Position numbers and translations under genes: made by a program | Notes under the pieces: generated by a model | What the model saw: the letters and a program-made list of their open reading frames with translations, nothing else | Database searches by the model: none | What the model was told of the DNA's origin: nothing | Assembly: GCA_031287395.1 (NCBI GenBank) | Contig: JAITTA010000219.1 | Coordinates: forward strand, 1 to 12,304 | Reading direction: 5' to 3' | Length of the DNA stretch: 12,304 bases | Origin: Dysgonamonadaceae bacterium | GTDB taxonomy: Bacteria > Bacteroidota > Bacteroidia > Bacteroidales > Azobacteroidaceae | In this document: one piece after another, positions 1-7,700 of the stretch | Layout of the letters: every line of letters begins with the position of its first letter | Numbering within the stretch: position 1 is the stretch's first letter

Positions 1-2
1 AT

Positions 3-126
3 TTGAGGACGCAAATTGCGACCTCAAACAAAAGAGGAGGTATACGATATCTGCCTTTTGCATTTACAGAACAAGGAGCTGAATAGACCACGTAGGCCGA
101 TAGGATACCAACATTATAAGAAATGA
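3..126 (+). pseudogene. Remnant of ORF6N-domain (KilA-N/RhuM-like) DNA-binding protein, internally deleted and frameshifted
   Basis: The frame beginning at base 3 reads LRTQIATSNKRGGIRYLPFA followed by FTEQGAE and a stop at 78-80. The block (L-R-x-Q-I-A-T-S ... GG-x-R-Y-L-P-F-A-F-T-E-Q-G) is what I recognise as the end of the ORF6N domain, where intact proteins normally continue as VAML and a coiled C-terminal half. Here the frame breaks straight after EQG. In the frame starting at base 1, the following bases read NRPRRPIGYQHYKK and stop at 124-126, which resembles the basic R-P/K-x-IGY/F tail that ends these proteins. I infer that about 80-100 codons between domain and tail were deleted. The 5' part lies outside the window. 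ORF6N proteins occur in phages and mobile islands, so this may mark an old insertion. Family call is from memory of the motif; the tail assignment is weaker than the domain assignment. Confidence 0.62.
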
Positions 127-195
127 ACTACAATATAGAATCAGTCATTTATCCAATTTTTGTATATATATTTGCGATGTCAATCAGCGATTGAT

Positions 196-213
196 TGAGT
201 TTGCGCAAACTCA
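196..213 (+). terminator. Perfect 18-bp palindrome followed by T-rich stretch, possible weak terminator
   Basis: TGAGTTTGCGCAAACTCA is a perfect palindrome that can fold as a 7-bp stem with a GCGC loop. It is followed on the + strand by TTTTATT (214-220). It lies 70 bp after the ORF6N remnant and could be that gene's old terminator. The stem is A/T-rich and the T run is interrupted, so the call is tentative. The rest of 127-253 holds only a 23-codon ORF (123-194) and A/T-rich sequence. Confidence 0.35.
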
Positions 214-253
214 TTTTATTAACTTAATCAAATTAAGGATAAGAAACAGAGAT

Positions 254-289
254 AAAAAAAGCCGTCTCAATTGCGAGACGGCTTTTTTT
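254..289. terminator. Strong bidirectional intrinsic terminator
   Basis: Seven A's (254-260), an 8-bp G/C-rich stem GCCGTCTC/GAGACGGC (261-268 and 275-282) with a six-base loop, then seven T's (283-289). The symmetric A and T tracts make it work on either strand. It sits 16 bp beyond the stop codon of the leftward secreted-protein gene, so its main job is presumably to end that transcript. It can equally stop anything entering from the ORF6N remnant. Confidence 0.92.
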
Positions 290-305
290 CTGATCAGGAA
301 AAATA

Positions 306-3300
306 TTACTTCACAATGAACTTATGGTGCATTGTTTTTCCATTAGGAACAACTATTTTCATCATATAAACACCTGGTTTCAGGTTTACAGGAATAGTGT
401 TCATCTGAGCCTTCAGGTTCGCATTCATTGTCAACGAACCGGTTACATTATAAATATAGACAGTGGCTCCTGTATTGTCGTTTCCTAAATCAACGGTCAT
501 TGTAGAACCGGAAATTACGGGATTCGGATATACCTTCACTCCGGCTGCCGTGATGTCATTGATTCCTGTAGGAACGGCTTGAAGCGATTGAGTCAATGTC
601 CTGTTTCCACACGGGTGAGTCATCACAACAGAAAGGACACCTGTACGTGTATTGGGCGTTACATGCATGATATTGCTGTTCGTGGTGGTTTCCTTTGAAG
701 TAAATGCATCGGCGTCGGTAGAAAAACTCCAGGTATATTTACTTACACCTTCATATCCTCTAGTACGGTCTCCCACAATGATTTCAGTATCGTAATTCTT
801 TTGAGTGAGATATGCCGGAACCTGATAGAAAGAAGCAACTGTCGGTATCGGAGGAGTCATACCTACACGGGCCGAACTGCTGACGGTAGCAGTATTACAG
901 GTCGTTCCGGTAACATCCACACGATACAAAGCCGTATCGGCGGCTTGTATATTATTAATTGTATAAGAAGGAGTCGTTGCATCTGTAATGATGCTTCCGT
1001 TTCTGTACCACCGGTAAGTCAAGCCGGTTCCTGATGTACCTACCGTTAAAATAACGTTATCTCCCTGGCAATAAACTTTGTTTGCCAATGGAGTTGTTAT
1101 CGTGGCTCCAGACCCGACAGTAACGACTGCGGTAGTACTGGTGACAGGATTTGTCCCGGCTACACCCTGAACTCTTACGGTGTAATTGCCTGCATCGGCA
1201 AGGGTAGATTCCTGAACAGTGTAGGTTGCACTGGTTGCACCGGTAATAGCTACTGCTCCTTTATACCATTGGTAAGAAACGGCGCCTGTGGCAACAACCG
1301 ACAATGTAAACGGATTTCCGACACAAACTGTTGTTTGGGCTTGCGGTTGTGTAGTAATTGCAACACCTTCCGTAATAGTGATGGTTACGGATTGTTTCTT
1401 TTCTCCATAAAGTGCAGTTTCTTGGGCTGTAATCAGTACGGCTGCCGTACCGGCTCTTAAGAGTGTAACGACTCCCGTTGAACTATTGACGGCAATGACA
1501 TTGTTGTCATTGTTGATTGCTTCATATATGAAAGTCGGGTTATCGTAGGCCGTAGGCGTTAAAGTAAATGTCCCTTCAGACAAAATCTTATTGAAAGAAC
1601 TGGGTATTGTAATGATTTGAGTGCCTTTGGTAACAGTTACCACTATAGTAGCTGTAGCATTGTTGTAATTACAATTGACAGGATCTTTGGCTTCTGTCCG
1701 GACCGTAATAGTTGCCGTACCAACACCCTTATAGATCAATTTACCGGTATTGTCGATTTCTAATATGCCGGTAGCGTTACTAGTGTAAAAAGTGTTGACC
1801 GTTGAAACTTCGGCAATCGTCGGAGCAAAAGTATAAACTTCTCCATATTTGAGGTTCAAGCTTGTAGGAAGTCCCAGGTTATTAGCTTGATCTTTCGGAG
1901 TAATATTCGCAGTTAGGCTGGTTGCGGAATAGGAATATTTGGATGCGTCGGTACCGGTCAATGTACCTCCGTTTACGACTATCTCTTTGTTGTTGCCTAC
2001 ATTTTTATCTTTGAAAGTAAATGTAGGAGCTGTCCCTATTTCAACATCGTCACCGCTAATTTTGCGGGCAAGACTTACAGAACTCCAATTACTTACTGTT
2101 GCGGTAGTCGTTCCGTCATAGACTTTATTATTAATAGAAATACCGGTTAACGTCAATTTACGACGTTCGGCATTTACTCTTACCGTTGTTGAACTGGCGC
2201 CATAACTGGGAAGATTTGCAGCTACGTAAACAGTAATCGTTGCAGATCCGCTGGCAGCTTTGATTTTCATCAGTCCGGTGGTGGCGTTTATTTCCACAAT
2301 AGTGGGATCACTGCTGGTATAGGTTAAAGAAGAAATAGTCCCTCCGGAATATTTTGCAGTAACGCCAAGAGGAACATTCTCTTCTCCATATTCGATAGTT
2401 TGAGCCTCCGTGTTTTCGAATACAACCACGTCTGCCGCTTTTATCGTGAAATTGATTCTTCCGGAACCGGGTTTATAGTTACCGTTGGCATCTGTAGCAG
2501 TAAGAATCAGTTCAGCCGTAGCAGAAGTTGCACTTGAAAAAGTGACACTTTGGGTTCCGGAGTTATAGGAGTTAGCGGCTGTCCCGCTGGGAGCATAATT
2601 AGGACTTCCGAGTACATTTGAAAGGTCCAAAGCATAAGGCTGATTCACAAAAACTGTGACGGAAGAAGGAAGGCCCAGATTTGAAACCTGGTCTGCCTGA
2701 CTGATAGTTCCTTTTAAATTCAGGTTTGACAGGTTTGCTTCGTTAGTTGCAAGACTATAGCTTCCTGCTTTATCTCCGGTAAGACTTACTGTTCCGCTTA
2801 GAGTCATAGATTTATTACTTCCGGCGTTGGCATCCACGAAAGCTGCATTAACCGGACTGTAATCCATTGTAACTTTTCCGTTATCACCACTTACGATTCC
2901 ATTCAGGCTGGCGCTGGTCCAGACAAGTTCTGCAGCAGTCGTGCCGTCATATGTTTTTGATTTTACCGACACACCTACAATTGTTAAAGATTTTTGAGTA
3001 ACCGTTAAAGTTGTTGTTTGTGTAGTCTCTCTGTAATTTAAAGTAGCGGCGGATTTCACGGTAACGGTAGCGATTCCTGCTTTAAGCGTTGTGATTGTTC
3101 CGTTTGTGCTGATTGTAGCAACATCAGGAGGGTTAATGGAGTATGAAATGGCTGCACCGTCTTTTACTCCTGTCGGAACAATGGTTTTTCCGGTCTCGCC
3201 GTAAACAACCGAATATTGAGCCGGTAGTGTAAAATCGTTCGCTTGTGTAGGCTCCTGCACTGTTATTGATACCGATGCTTCGCCGGAATTATAGTTGCCG

Positions 3301-4160
3301 GTAGCATTTGTGAAGAATTTTATAGCGGTGGTTCCCGTTTTCAGAAAATTGATAGTGATTTTATTATCTTGATCAATAGAAACATTTATAACACTGGGAT
3401 CTCCTCCAGTAATTTGATAATTGAGGAATGTTTCTTTTACGTTGGGGGTCAGCTCCAACTTCAGATCGGCAATTGGTCTTGAGTAACTTCCACTTAACCC
3501 GAAATCTGCGGGTTGGTTTCCCTTTACAATAGTTCCTGTTAATTCGGGACGAGCATCCGTCAGCGTATAGCAAAATGCTCTTGATCCTTGAAGTGACAAA
3601 GCTTGATTTAAAAATACTCTTTTGTTTGTACCTACGTCTTTTGTTTCAAAATTGGCGACTACTCCCGTGAAATTCAAAGAAACATCAGGAATATCAGAAC
3701 TTTCAAGATCACTGGTATTAAGCTGAAACACACTTTGAATTAAGTTTGCGGTTGTCGTTCCATCGTATGTTTTCTGTTGGACTGCATTCTGAGGAGGCAA
3801 TAGTCGCAGATTTTTAGGAGCAACCGTAACCGTAATTGTTTTCGGTGTTAATGCTCCGTTGGTTGTTGTCGATGCATTAATGGTAATTGTTACCGGACCG
3901 GATTCGGATGTACTACCCTCGAAAGACAGCATGCCGGTTGTTTGATCAATATCAACGATATCGGGTCTGGAACTCGAATAATTCCATGTAACAATATCAG
4001 TGGGATCTGCTGCAGGAATAAGAGAAGCTCCCACGTTTTGAGAGGCAGCTCCATAAGTGACGGATATGTTTAAGGCATTGATAACCGGCGTCGTTTGCGC
4101 TTTGGTTATTGTCCCTAATAACAGCATAAAAGCCATTAAAAAGAGTAGTCTTTGTTTCAT
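306..4160 (-). CDS. Secreted multidomain adhesin-like protein with Big2/YDG modules, Ig-like domains and T9SS type A sorting domain
   Basis: A 1284-residue exported protein; its ligand or activity is unknown. Residues 1-21 are a Sec signal peptide (KQR, hydrophobic core, cleavage likely after TKA). A module repeats three times: a bacterial Ig-like (Big2-type) segment starting at a Y-G-E/A motif (about residues 36, 320 and 591), then a YDG domain with K-T/V-YDGTT at about 130, 402 and 679. Each module ends in a linker of the form D/N-Q-x-x-N/D-L/F-GL (about 215, 490 and 757). Another Big2-like stretch covers about 850-930. Two Ig-like domains (about 937-1015 and 1019-1098) carry the W-Y-K/R-x-G and A-D-x-x-x-Y patterns, followed by a PKD-like region (about 1102-1196). 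The C-terminus (1208-1284) is a T9SS type A signal: VKVYPNP, then PGVYMMKI, ending HHKFIVK. The protein is therefore expected to be secreted through the outer membrane and surface-attached or released. It is monocistronic, with its own promoter and a strong terminator. No catalytic domain is visible, so an adhesive or structural role is inferred. Confidence 0.9.
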   Translation of the reverse strand: MKQRLLFLMAFMLLLGTITKAQTTPVINALNISVTYGAASQNVGASLIPAADPTDIVTWNYSSSRPDIVDIDQTTGMLSFEGSTSESGPVTITINASTTTNGALTPKTITVTVAPKNLRLLPPQNAVQQKTYDGTTTANLIQSVFQLNTSDLESSDIPDVSLNFTGVVANFETKDVGTNKRVFLNQALSLQGSRAFCYTLTDARPELTGTIVKGNQPADFGLSGSYSRPIADLKLELTPNVKETFLNYQITGGDPSVINVSIDQDNKITINFLKTGTTAIKFFTNATGNYNSGEASVSITVQEPTQANDFTLPAQYSVVYGETGKTIVPTGVKDGAAISYSINPPDVATISTNGTITTLKAGIATVTVKSAATLNYRETTQTTTLTVTQKSLTIVGVSVKSKTYDGTTAAELVWTSASLNGIVSGDNGKVTMDYSPVNAAFVDANAGSNKSMTLSGTVSLTGDKAGSYSLATNEANLSNLNLKGTISQADQVSNLGLPSSVTVFVNQPYALDLSNVLGSPNYAPSGTAANSYNSGTQSVTFSSATSATAELILTATDANGNYKPGSGRINFTIKAADVVVFENTEAQTIEYGEENVPLGVTAKYSGGTISSLTYTSSDPTIVEINATTGLMKIKAASGSATITVYVAANLPSYGASSTTVRVNAERRKLTLTGISINNKVYDGTTTATVSNWSSVSLARKISGDDVEIGTAPTFTFKDKNVGNNKEIVVNGGTLTGTDASKYSYSATSLTANITPKDQANNLGLPTSLNLKYGEVYTFAPTIAEVSTVNTFYTSNATGILEIDNTGKLIYKGVGTATITVRTEAKDPVNCNYNNATATIVVTVTKGTQIITIPSSFNKILSEGTFTLTPTAYDNPTFIYEAINNDNNVIAVNSSTGVVTLLRAGTAAVLITAQETALYGEKKQSVTITITEGVAITTQPQAQTTVCVGNPFTLSVVATGAVSYQWYKGAVAITGATSATYTVQESTLADAGNYTVRVQGVAGTNPVTSTTAVVTVGSGATITTPLANKVYCQGDNVILTVGTSGTGLTYRWYRNGSIITDATTPSYTINNIQAADTALYRVDVTGTTCNTATVSSSARVGMTPPIPTVASFYQVPAYLTQKNYDTEIIVGDRTRGYEGVSKYTWSFSTDADAFTSKETTTNSNIMHVTPNTRTGVLSVVMTHPCGNRTLTQSLQAVPTGINDITAAGVKVYPNPVISGSTMTVDLGNDNTGATVYIYNVTGSLTMNANLKAQMNTIPVNLKPGVYMMKIVVPNGKTMHHKFIVK

Positions 4161-4246
4161 AAAATTATTGTTTTAAGTTATTAATATTTCGAATTTTTTA
4201 AAAGTACCATTTAATAAAAGATGTGTTTATAGAACATACCACTTTA

Positions 4247-4276
4247 CAAAGGTATTGATTATTTTTTAAAAACAAT
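4247..4276 (-). promoter_or_regulatory. Predicted Bacteroidetes-type promoter for the secreted adhesin-like gene
   Basis: On the minus strand, TACCTTTG (4254 to 4247) matches the -7 consensus TAnnTTTG exactly. Upstream is ATTG (4276 to 4273) as a weaker -33 box, 18 bases away, close to the usual 19-21. Transcription would give a leader of roughly 80 bases before the ATG at 4160. The -7 match is convincing; the -33 match is partial. Confidence 0.6.
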
Positions 4277-4286
4277 CTTAGAATTG

Positions 4287-4329
4287 CATAAAATGAAGAG
4301 TTTTAACATTCCTAAATAATCATTTTATG
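4287..4329. repeat. 10-bp inverted repeat between the divergent promoters, candidate operator
   Basis: CATAAAATGA (4287-4296) and its exact reverse complement TCATTTTATG (4320-4329) are separated by 23 bases. The pair lies between the -33 region of the leftward promoter (ending 4276) and that of the rightward promoter (starting 4357). The position suits a regulator acting on both genes, but in such A/T-rich DNA a chance repeat is possible and no matching regulator is encoded nearby. Confidence 0.4.
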
Positions 4330-4356
4330 TTATTAGAGTATGAAAAAGAACATTGT

Positions 4357-4387
4357 TTTGTTTTAAATTTTGAAAGTGCTAACTTTG
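4357..4387 (+). promoter_or_regulatory. Predicted Bacteroidetes-type promoter for dsbD
   Basis: TTTG (4357-4360) and TAACTTTG (4380-4387) match the -33 and -7 boxes of the Bacteroidetes primary sigma factor with a spacing of exactly 19. The leader to the ATG at 4407 would be only about 10-15 bases, A/T-rich and without a Shine-Dalgarno site, as is common in this phylum. This is the clearest promoter in the window and probably drives dsbD and the gene after it. Confidence 0.8.
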
Positions 4388-4406
4388 CACTCTAAATAAT
4401 TAATTT

Positions 4407-6464
4407 ATGCAAAGGTTTTTAAAACTTACGGGTTTATTATTGTTTTTGAATATGCATTTACCTGCCCAGATTATGGAGCCTGTAAAATGGGAGTTCGGTC
4501 TGAATGCTAATAGTGAAATTACATTGAAAGCGGTTATTGATCCCGGGTGGCATCTTTATGACATGGATTTACCGGAAGGAGGCCCTATATCCACTTCGTT
4601 TAGTTTCGGGACTCTGAAAGGGGCGGAATTGGTAGGTAAGGTTACAAGCAATTCCAGGTTTGTTTCGAAATACGACCGGCAATTTGATATGGATTTGCGC
4701 TGGTATGAAAAATCGGTGGTTTTTGTTCAAAAGATAAAAGTGACGGATCCTGTAAATTTCAGGATTACCGGCGAAGTAGAATTCATGGTATGTGATGATA
4801 CACAGTGTCTTCCTCCTGTTAGCGAGGAGTTTGAGTTTACATCCGAAAATCTGCCGAAAGAATTGCAGAGCGTGATTCAGGGTAAGGGTACATCTGCCGG
4901 GAATCCGGTTTCCGGAACCGGTAAGGATGAGCCGGCAAAAGAAAATCAGGCCGGGTCGGTTCCGGAACAAGTTATAACTTTGGAAGTAAATGATTCGACC
5001 GTGTCTGATGTCGCGGATACCATTGCTACGGAATCGGTCGATTTATGGAAGCCTGTAATCGATGAATTGAAAGCTTATGGGGAAAATACGACACAAGATC
5101 ATTGGTGGAAAATTCTCATCACAGGATTTATAGGAGGATTTATTGCCTTATTGACTCCTTGTGTATGGCCTATGATCCCGATGACGGTGAGTTTCTTTCT
5201 TAAACGGTCAAAGAAAAACCGTAAAAAAGCCGTGTCCGATGCTTTTACTTACGGAGCCTCCATCATTGTCATTTATCTGATTCTCGGATTACTGATAACA
5301 ATCATTTTTGGAGCGAGCGCTTTGAATGAATTATCTACAAGCGCTATTTTCAATCTGATATTCTTTGCTTTATTGGTGGTCTTTGCAATCTCGTTCTTTG
5401 GCGCATTTGAGCTGACATTGCCGGCATCCTGGACTACAAAGCTCGATCAGAAGGCCGACTCTACCAGTGGATTACTGAGTATTTTCTTTATGGCATTTAC
5501 TTTGGCACTGGTTTCTTTTTCATGTACAGGCCCGATAATCGGGACATTGCTGGTTGAAGCGGCATCTCAAGGAAGTCTGATGGGCCCTGCAATCGGTATG
5601 TTTGGTTTTGCTTTGGCCTTGTCGATCCCTTTTGCTTTGTTTGCGGTTTTCCCTTCCTGGCTTGAAAGTATGCCGAAATCGGGAGGATGGCTGAATTCTG
5701 TGAAAGTAGTGCTTGGATTCCTCGAACTGGCATTGGCTCTGAAATTTTTATCGGTTGCCGATCTGGCTTACGGATGGGGGATCCTGGATCGCGAAGTATT
5801 CCTTGTACTTTGGATTATTATTTTCGTGTTATTGGGAGTCTATTTGTTGGGAAAACTCAAATTTGCGCACGATAGTGATTTGAAATACGTTTCTGTTCCC
5901 CGTTTGTTTATGGCGATCATTTCCCTGTCCTTTGCCGTTTACATGATTCCAGGCCTTTGGGGCGCTCCGTTGAAAGCAATCAGTGCGTTTTCACCTCCTC
6001 TTTATACGCAGGATTTTAGTTTGTATGACGGGGAAGTAAGTCCCAAGTTCTATGATTATGAAGAAGGGATGGAAGAAGCGAAGAAACGGGGAAAACCGGT
6101 GATGATTGATTTTACAGGCTATGGTTGTGTGAATTGCCGGGAGATGGAAGCTGCCGTCTGGTCGGATGCCCGCGTAAAAAATATAATCGATAACGATTAT
6201 ATTTTGATTTCGCTTTATGTCGATGATAAAGAAAAATTGCCTGAGGTTATCCAGATAGAAGAATATGGCAAAACCCGTAAATTAAAAACGATAGGAGATA
6301 AATGGAGTTATCTGCAGCGCAGTAAGTTCGGGGCGAATGCGCAACCTTTCTATGTGTTGCTGGACAATCAGGGCAATCCGGTTGGTCCGTCTTATGTTTA
6401 CGATAAAAATGTGGATAGGTACATCCAATTCCTGAAGAAAGGGATTGAGGAATATAAAAAGTAA
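4407..6464 (+). CDS. dsbD: Thiol:disulfide interchange protein DsbD (periplasmic N-domain, CcdA-like membrane core, thioredoxin-like C-domain)
   Basis: An inner-membrane electron carrier that passes reducing power from cytoplasmic thioredoxin to periplasmic proteins, as in cytochrome c maturation and isomerase or peroxidase reduction. All three parts of the 685-residue family form are present. Residues 1-20 are a signal peptide. Residues 22-150 are the periplasmic DsbD-type domain with cysteines C129 and C134 (CDDTQC). A low-complexity acidic linker spans about 151-225. The membrane core (about 233-515, roughly eight helices) holds C252 (TPCVWPM) and C373 (FSCTGP). The C-terminal thioredoxin fold (about 540-685) holds C574 and C577 in GYGCVNC. 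These six cysteines are the only ones in the protein, exactly the number needed for the three-step thiol relay. The start at 4407 is supported by the signal peptide and the promoter just upstream. The next gene follows after 31 bp and is probably cotranscribed. The family call is firm; the physiological partner proteins are not visible here. Confidence 0.95.
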   Translation: MQRFLKLTGLLLFLNMHLPAQIMEPVKWEFGLNANSEITLKAVIDPGWHLYDMDLPEGGPISTSFSFGTLKGAELVGKVTSNSRFVSKYDRQFDMDLRWYEKSVVFVQKIKVTDPVNFRITGEVEFMVCDDTQCLPPVSEEFEFTSENLPKELQSVIQGKGTSAGNPVSGTGKDEPAKENQAGSVPEQVITLEVNDSTVSDVADTIATESVDLWKPVIDELKAYGENTTQDHWWKILITGFIGGFIALLTPCVWPMIPMTVSFFLKRSKKNRKKAVSDAFTYGASIIVIYLILGLLITIIFGASALNELSTSAIFNLIFFALLVVFAISFFGAFELTLPASWTTKLDQKADSTSGLLSIFFMAFTLALVSFSCTGPIIGTLLVEAASQGSLMGPAIGMFGFALALSIPFALFAVFPSWLESMPKSGGWLNSVKVVLGFLELALALKFLSVADLAYGWGILDREVFLVLWIIIFVLLGVYLLGKLKFAHDSDLKYVSVPRLFMAIISLSFAVYMIPGLWGAPLKAISAFSPPLYTQDFSLYDGEVSPKFYDYEEGMEEAKKRGKPVMIDFTGYGCVNCREMEAAVWSDARVKNIIDNDYILISLYVDDKEKLPEVIQIEEYGKTRKLKTIGDKWSYLQRSKFGANAQPFYVLLDNQGNPVGPSYVYDKNVDRYIQFLKKGIEEYKK

Positions 6465-6466
6465 AG

Positions 6467-6493
6467 TTTTAGGTTATAAATTATAACTTAAAA
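6467..6493 (+). promoter_or_regulatory. A/T-rich hairpin spanning the dsbD to nucleotidyltransferase gap, next to the start codon
   Basis: Bases 6467-6479 pair with 6481-6493 over 13 positions, with one G-U pair and a centre at 6480. The hairpin fills almost the whole 31-bp gap and ends three bases before the ATG at 6496. It has no T tract, so it is not a normal terminator. If it forms in RNA it would cover the A-rich segment upstream of the start and could tune translation or protect a 3' end. Function is inferred only. Confidence 0.4.
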
Positions 6494-6495
6494 AG

Positions 6496-7641
6496 ATGTC
6501 TAAAAAAGTATTTGTTTCCGGATGTTATGACCTGCTTCATAGCGGGCATGTGGCTTTTTTCAAAGAGGCTTCTTCCTATGGAGAGTTGTATGTTGGAATC
6601 GGTTCCGACAGTACGGTTCTCGACTTGAAAGGGCGTTCGACTGTGAATAGCGAACAGGAACGGCTTTATATGGTCCGTTCGATCCGTTATGTAACCGGTG
6701 CCTGGATCAACAGCGGGTCCGGAATTATGGATTTTGAACAGGATTTACGCCGTTTTCTGCCGGATATTTTTGTCGTGAATGAAGACGGTCATTCTCCTGC
6801 CAAAGAAGCGATTTGTAAGGAATTATGTATTGAGTATAAAATATTGAAACGGATACCGGACGGAGAGTTGCCTTCCCGTTCGACGACTTCGTTAAGAGGT
6901 TCCCTGAGTTGCGGACTTCCTTATCGTCTGGATTTGGCTGGAACCTGGATTGATCAGCCATACGTGTCTGAATTTCACCCGGGATGGGCTCTGACAATTT
7001 CTCTGGAGCCGGTAATCGAATTCAACGAACGTTGCGGAATGTCCACTTCCACACGTAATGCTGCGGCCAGGTTATGGCCTTATGAACTGCCTCCCATGCA
7101 TCCTGAAAAGTTGGCGGAATTATTATTTCGTTATGAAAATGAACCGGGGAAAAAAGAAATATCGGGGGCTCAGGATTCGATTGGTATTTGTATGCCCGGT
7201 TTGAACAGACATTACTACAACCACCATTATTGGCCTGAAAAAATAGAATCGGTACATGACGAGGATATTTTAAGCTGGCTGGAAGATCATGTATTTTTGG
7301 TGTTGCTCTGGCCGCGGGAACAGGATCTTGATCTGCTGAAAGAAACTTACATCAACGAAGAAAATGTAAAGGCTTTGGTCGAAGCGGCCGAACGTACTTG
7401 GGATGCAATTCTTTCAAAAGATTTAAAAGCTTTTGCTGCAGCTTACCTCGATTCGTTCAATGCGCAGGTAAAGATGTTTCCCGCAATGAAACCTGCGAAG
7501 GTTCAGGCAGCTATCGATGAATATAGAGATGATGTTTTGGCCTGGAAATTAGCAGGGGCCGGAGGTGGAGGTTATCTGGCATTGGTTAGCGAAAAACCGG
7601 TAAGGAATTCAATCCGGATAAAAATCAGAAGACGGAATTAA
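6496..7641 (+). CDS. Fusion of a cytidylyltransferase-fold nucleotidyltransferase and a degenerate GHMP-kinase-like domain
   Basis: A 381-residue cytoplasmic protein with two halves. Residues 1-135 form a nucleotidyltransferase of the HIGH superfamily (as in the HldE C-domain, TagD and pantetheine-phosphate adenylyltransferase): GCYDLLHSGH places HxGH at 15-18, and S-R-S-T-T-S-L-R at 127-134 corresponds to the ISST-like nucleotide-binding motif. Residues 140-381 resemble the GHMP kinases: PYRLDLAGTWID (142-153) is like the N-terminal sugar-binding strand, CGMSTSTRNAA (180-190) a degenerate glycine/serine phosphate loop, GAQDSIGI (224-231) the G-x-Q-D motif, and KLAGAGGGGYLAL (351-363) the C-terminal glycine motif. 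Motifs one and two are only about 30 residues apart, much closer than in typical sugar kinases, so kinase activity is uncertain. Such fusions suggest synthesis of a nucleotide-activated sugar or polyol (compare HddA/HddC and Fkp), but the substrate cannot be read from sequence. It lies downstream of dsbD, probably in the same transcript. Confidence 0.75.
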   Translation: MSKKVFVSGCYDLLHSGHVAFFKEASSYGELYVGIGSDSTVLDLKGRSTVNSEQERLYMVRSIRYVTGAWINSGSGIMDFEQDLRRFLPDIFVVNEDGHSPAKEAICKELCIEYKILKRIPDGELPSRSTTSLRGSLSCGLPYRLDLAGTWIDQPYVSEFHPGWALTISLEPVIEFNERCGMSTSTRNAAARLWPYELPPMHPEKLAELLFRYENEPGKKEISGAQDSIGICMPGLNRHYYNHHYWPEKIESVHDEDILSWLEDHVFLVLLWPREQDLDLLKETYINEENVKALVEAAERTWDAILSKDLKAFAAAYLDSFNAQVKMFPAMKPAKVQAAIDEYRDDVLAWKLAGAGGGGYLALVSEKPVRNSIRIKIRRRN

Positions 7642-7700
7642 CCCTGTAAGGGACACCTTTGTCGGTTATCCCTGAATCGAATAATTACAAAATGTTGAGC

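Noticed and set aside
2..28. 27-bp imperfect palindrome (TTTGAGG-A-CGCAA-A-TTGCG-A-CCTCAAA)
   Set aside because: It lies within the ORF6N-like reading frame and encodes a conserved-looking stretch (LRTQIATS), so the symmetry is most simply a coincidence of coding sequence; there is no T tract after it.
123..194. 23-codon ORF (MNYNIESVIYPIFVYIFAMS...) possibly continuing past a TGA to 236
   Set aside because: It starts inside the stop region of the ORF6N remnant, is very short, and matches nothing I can name; reading past TGA would be speculation.
7659..7700. TTG start for mazG giving 276 residues
   Set aside because: The added residues do not resemble MazG N-termini; the ATG at 7701 (or 7692) gives the standard length.
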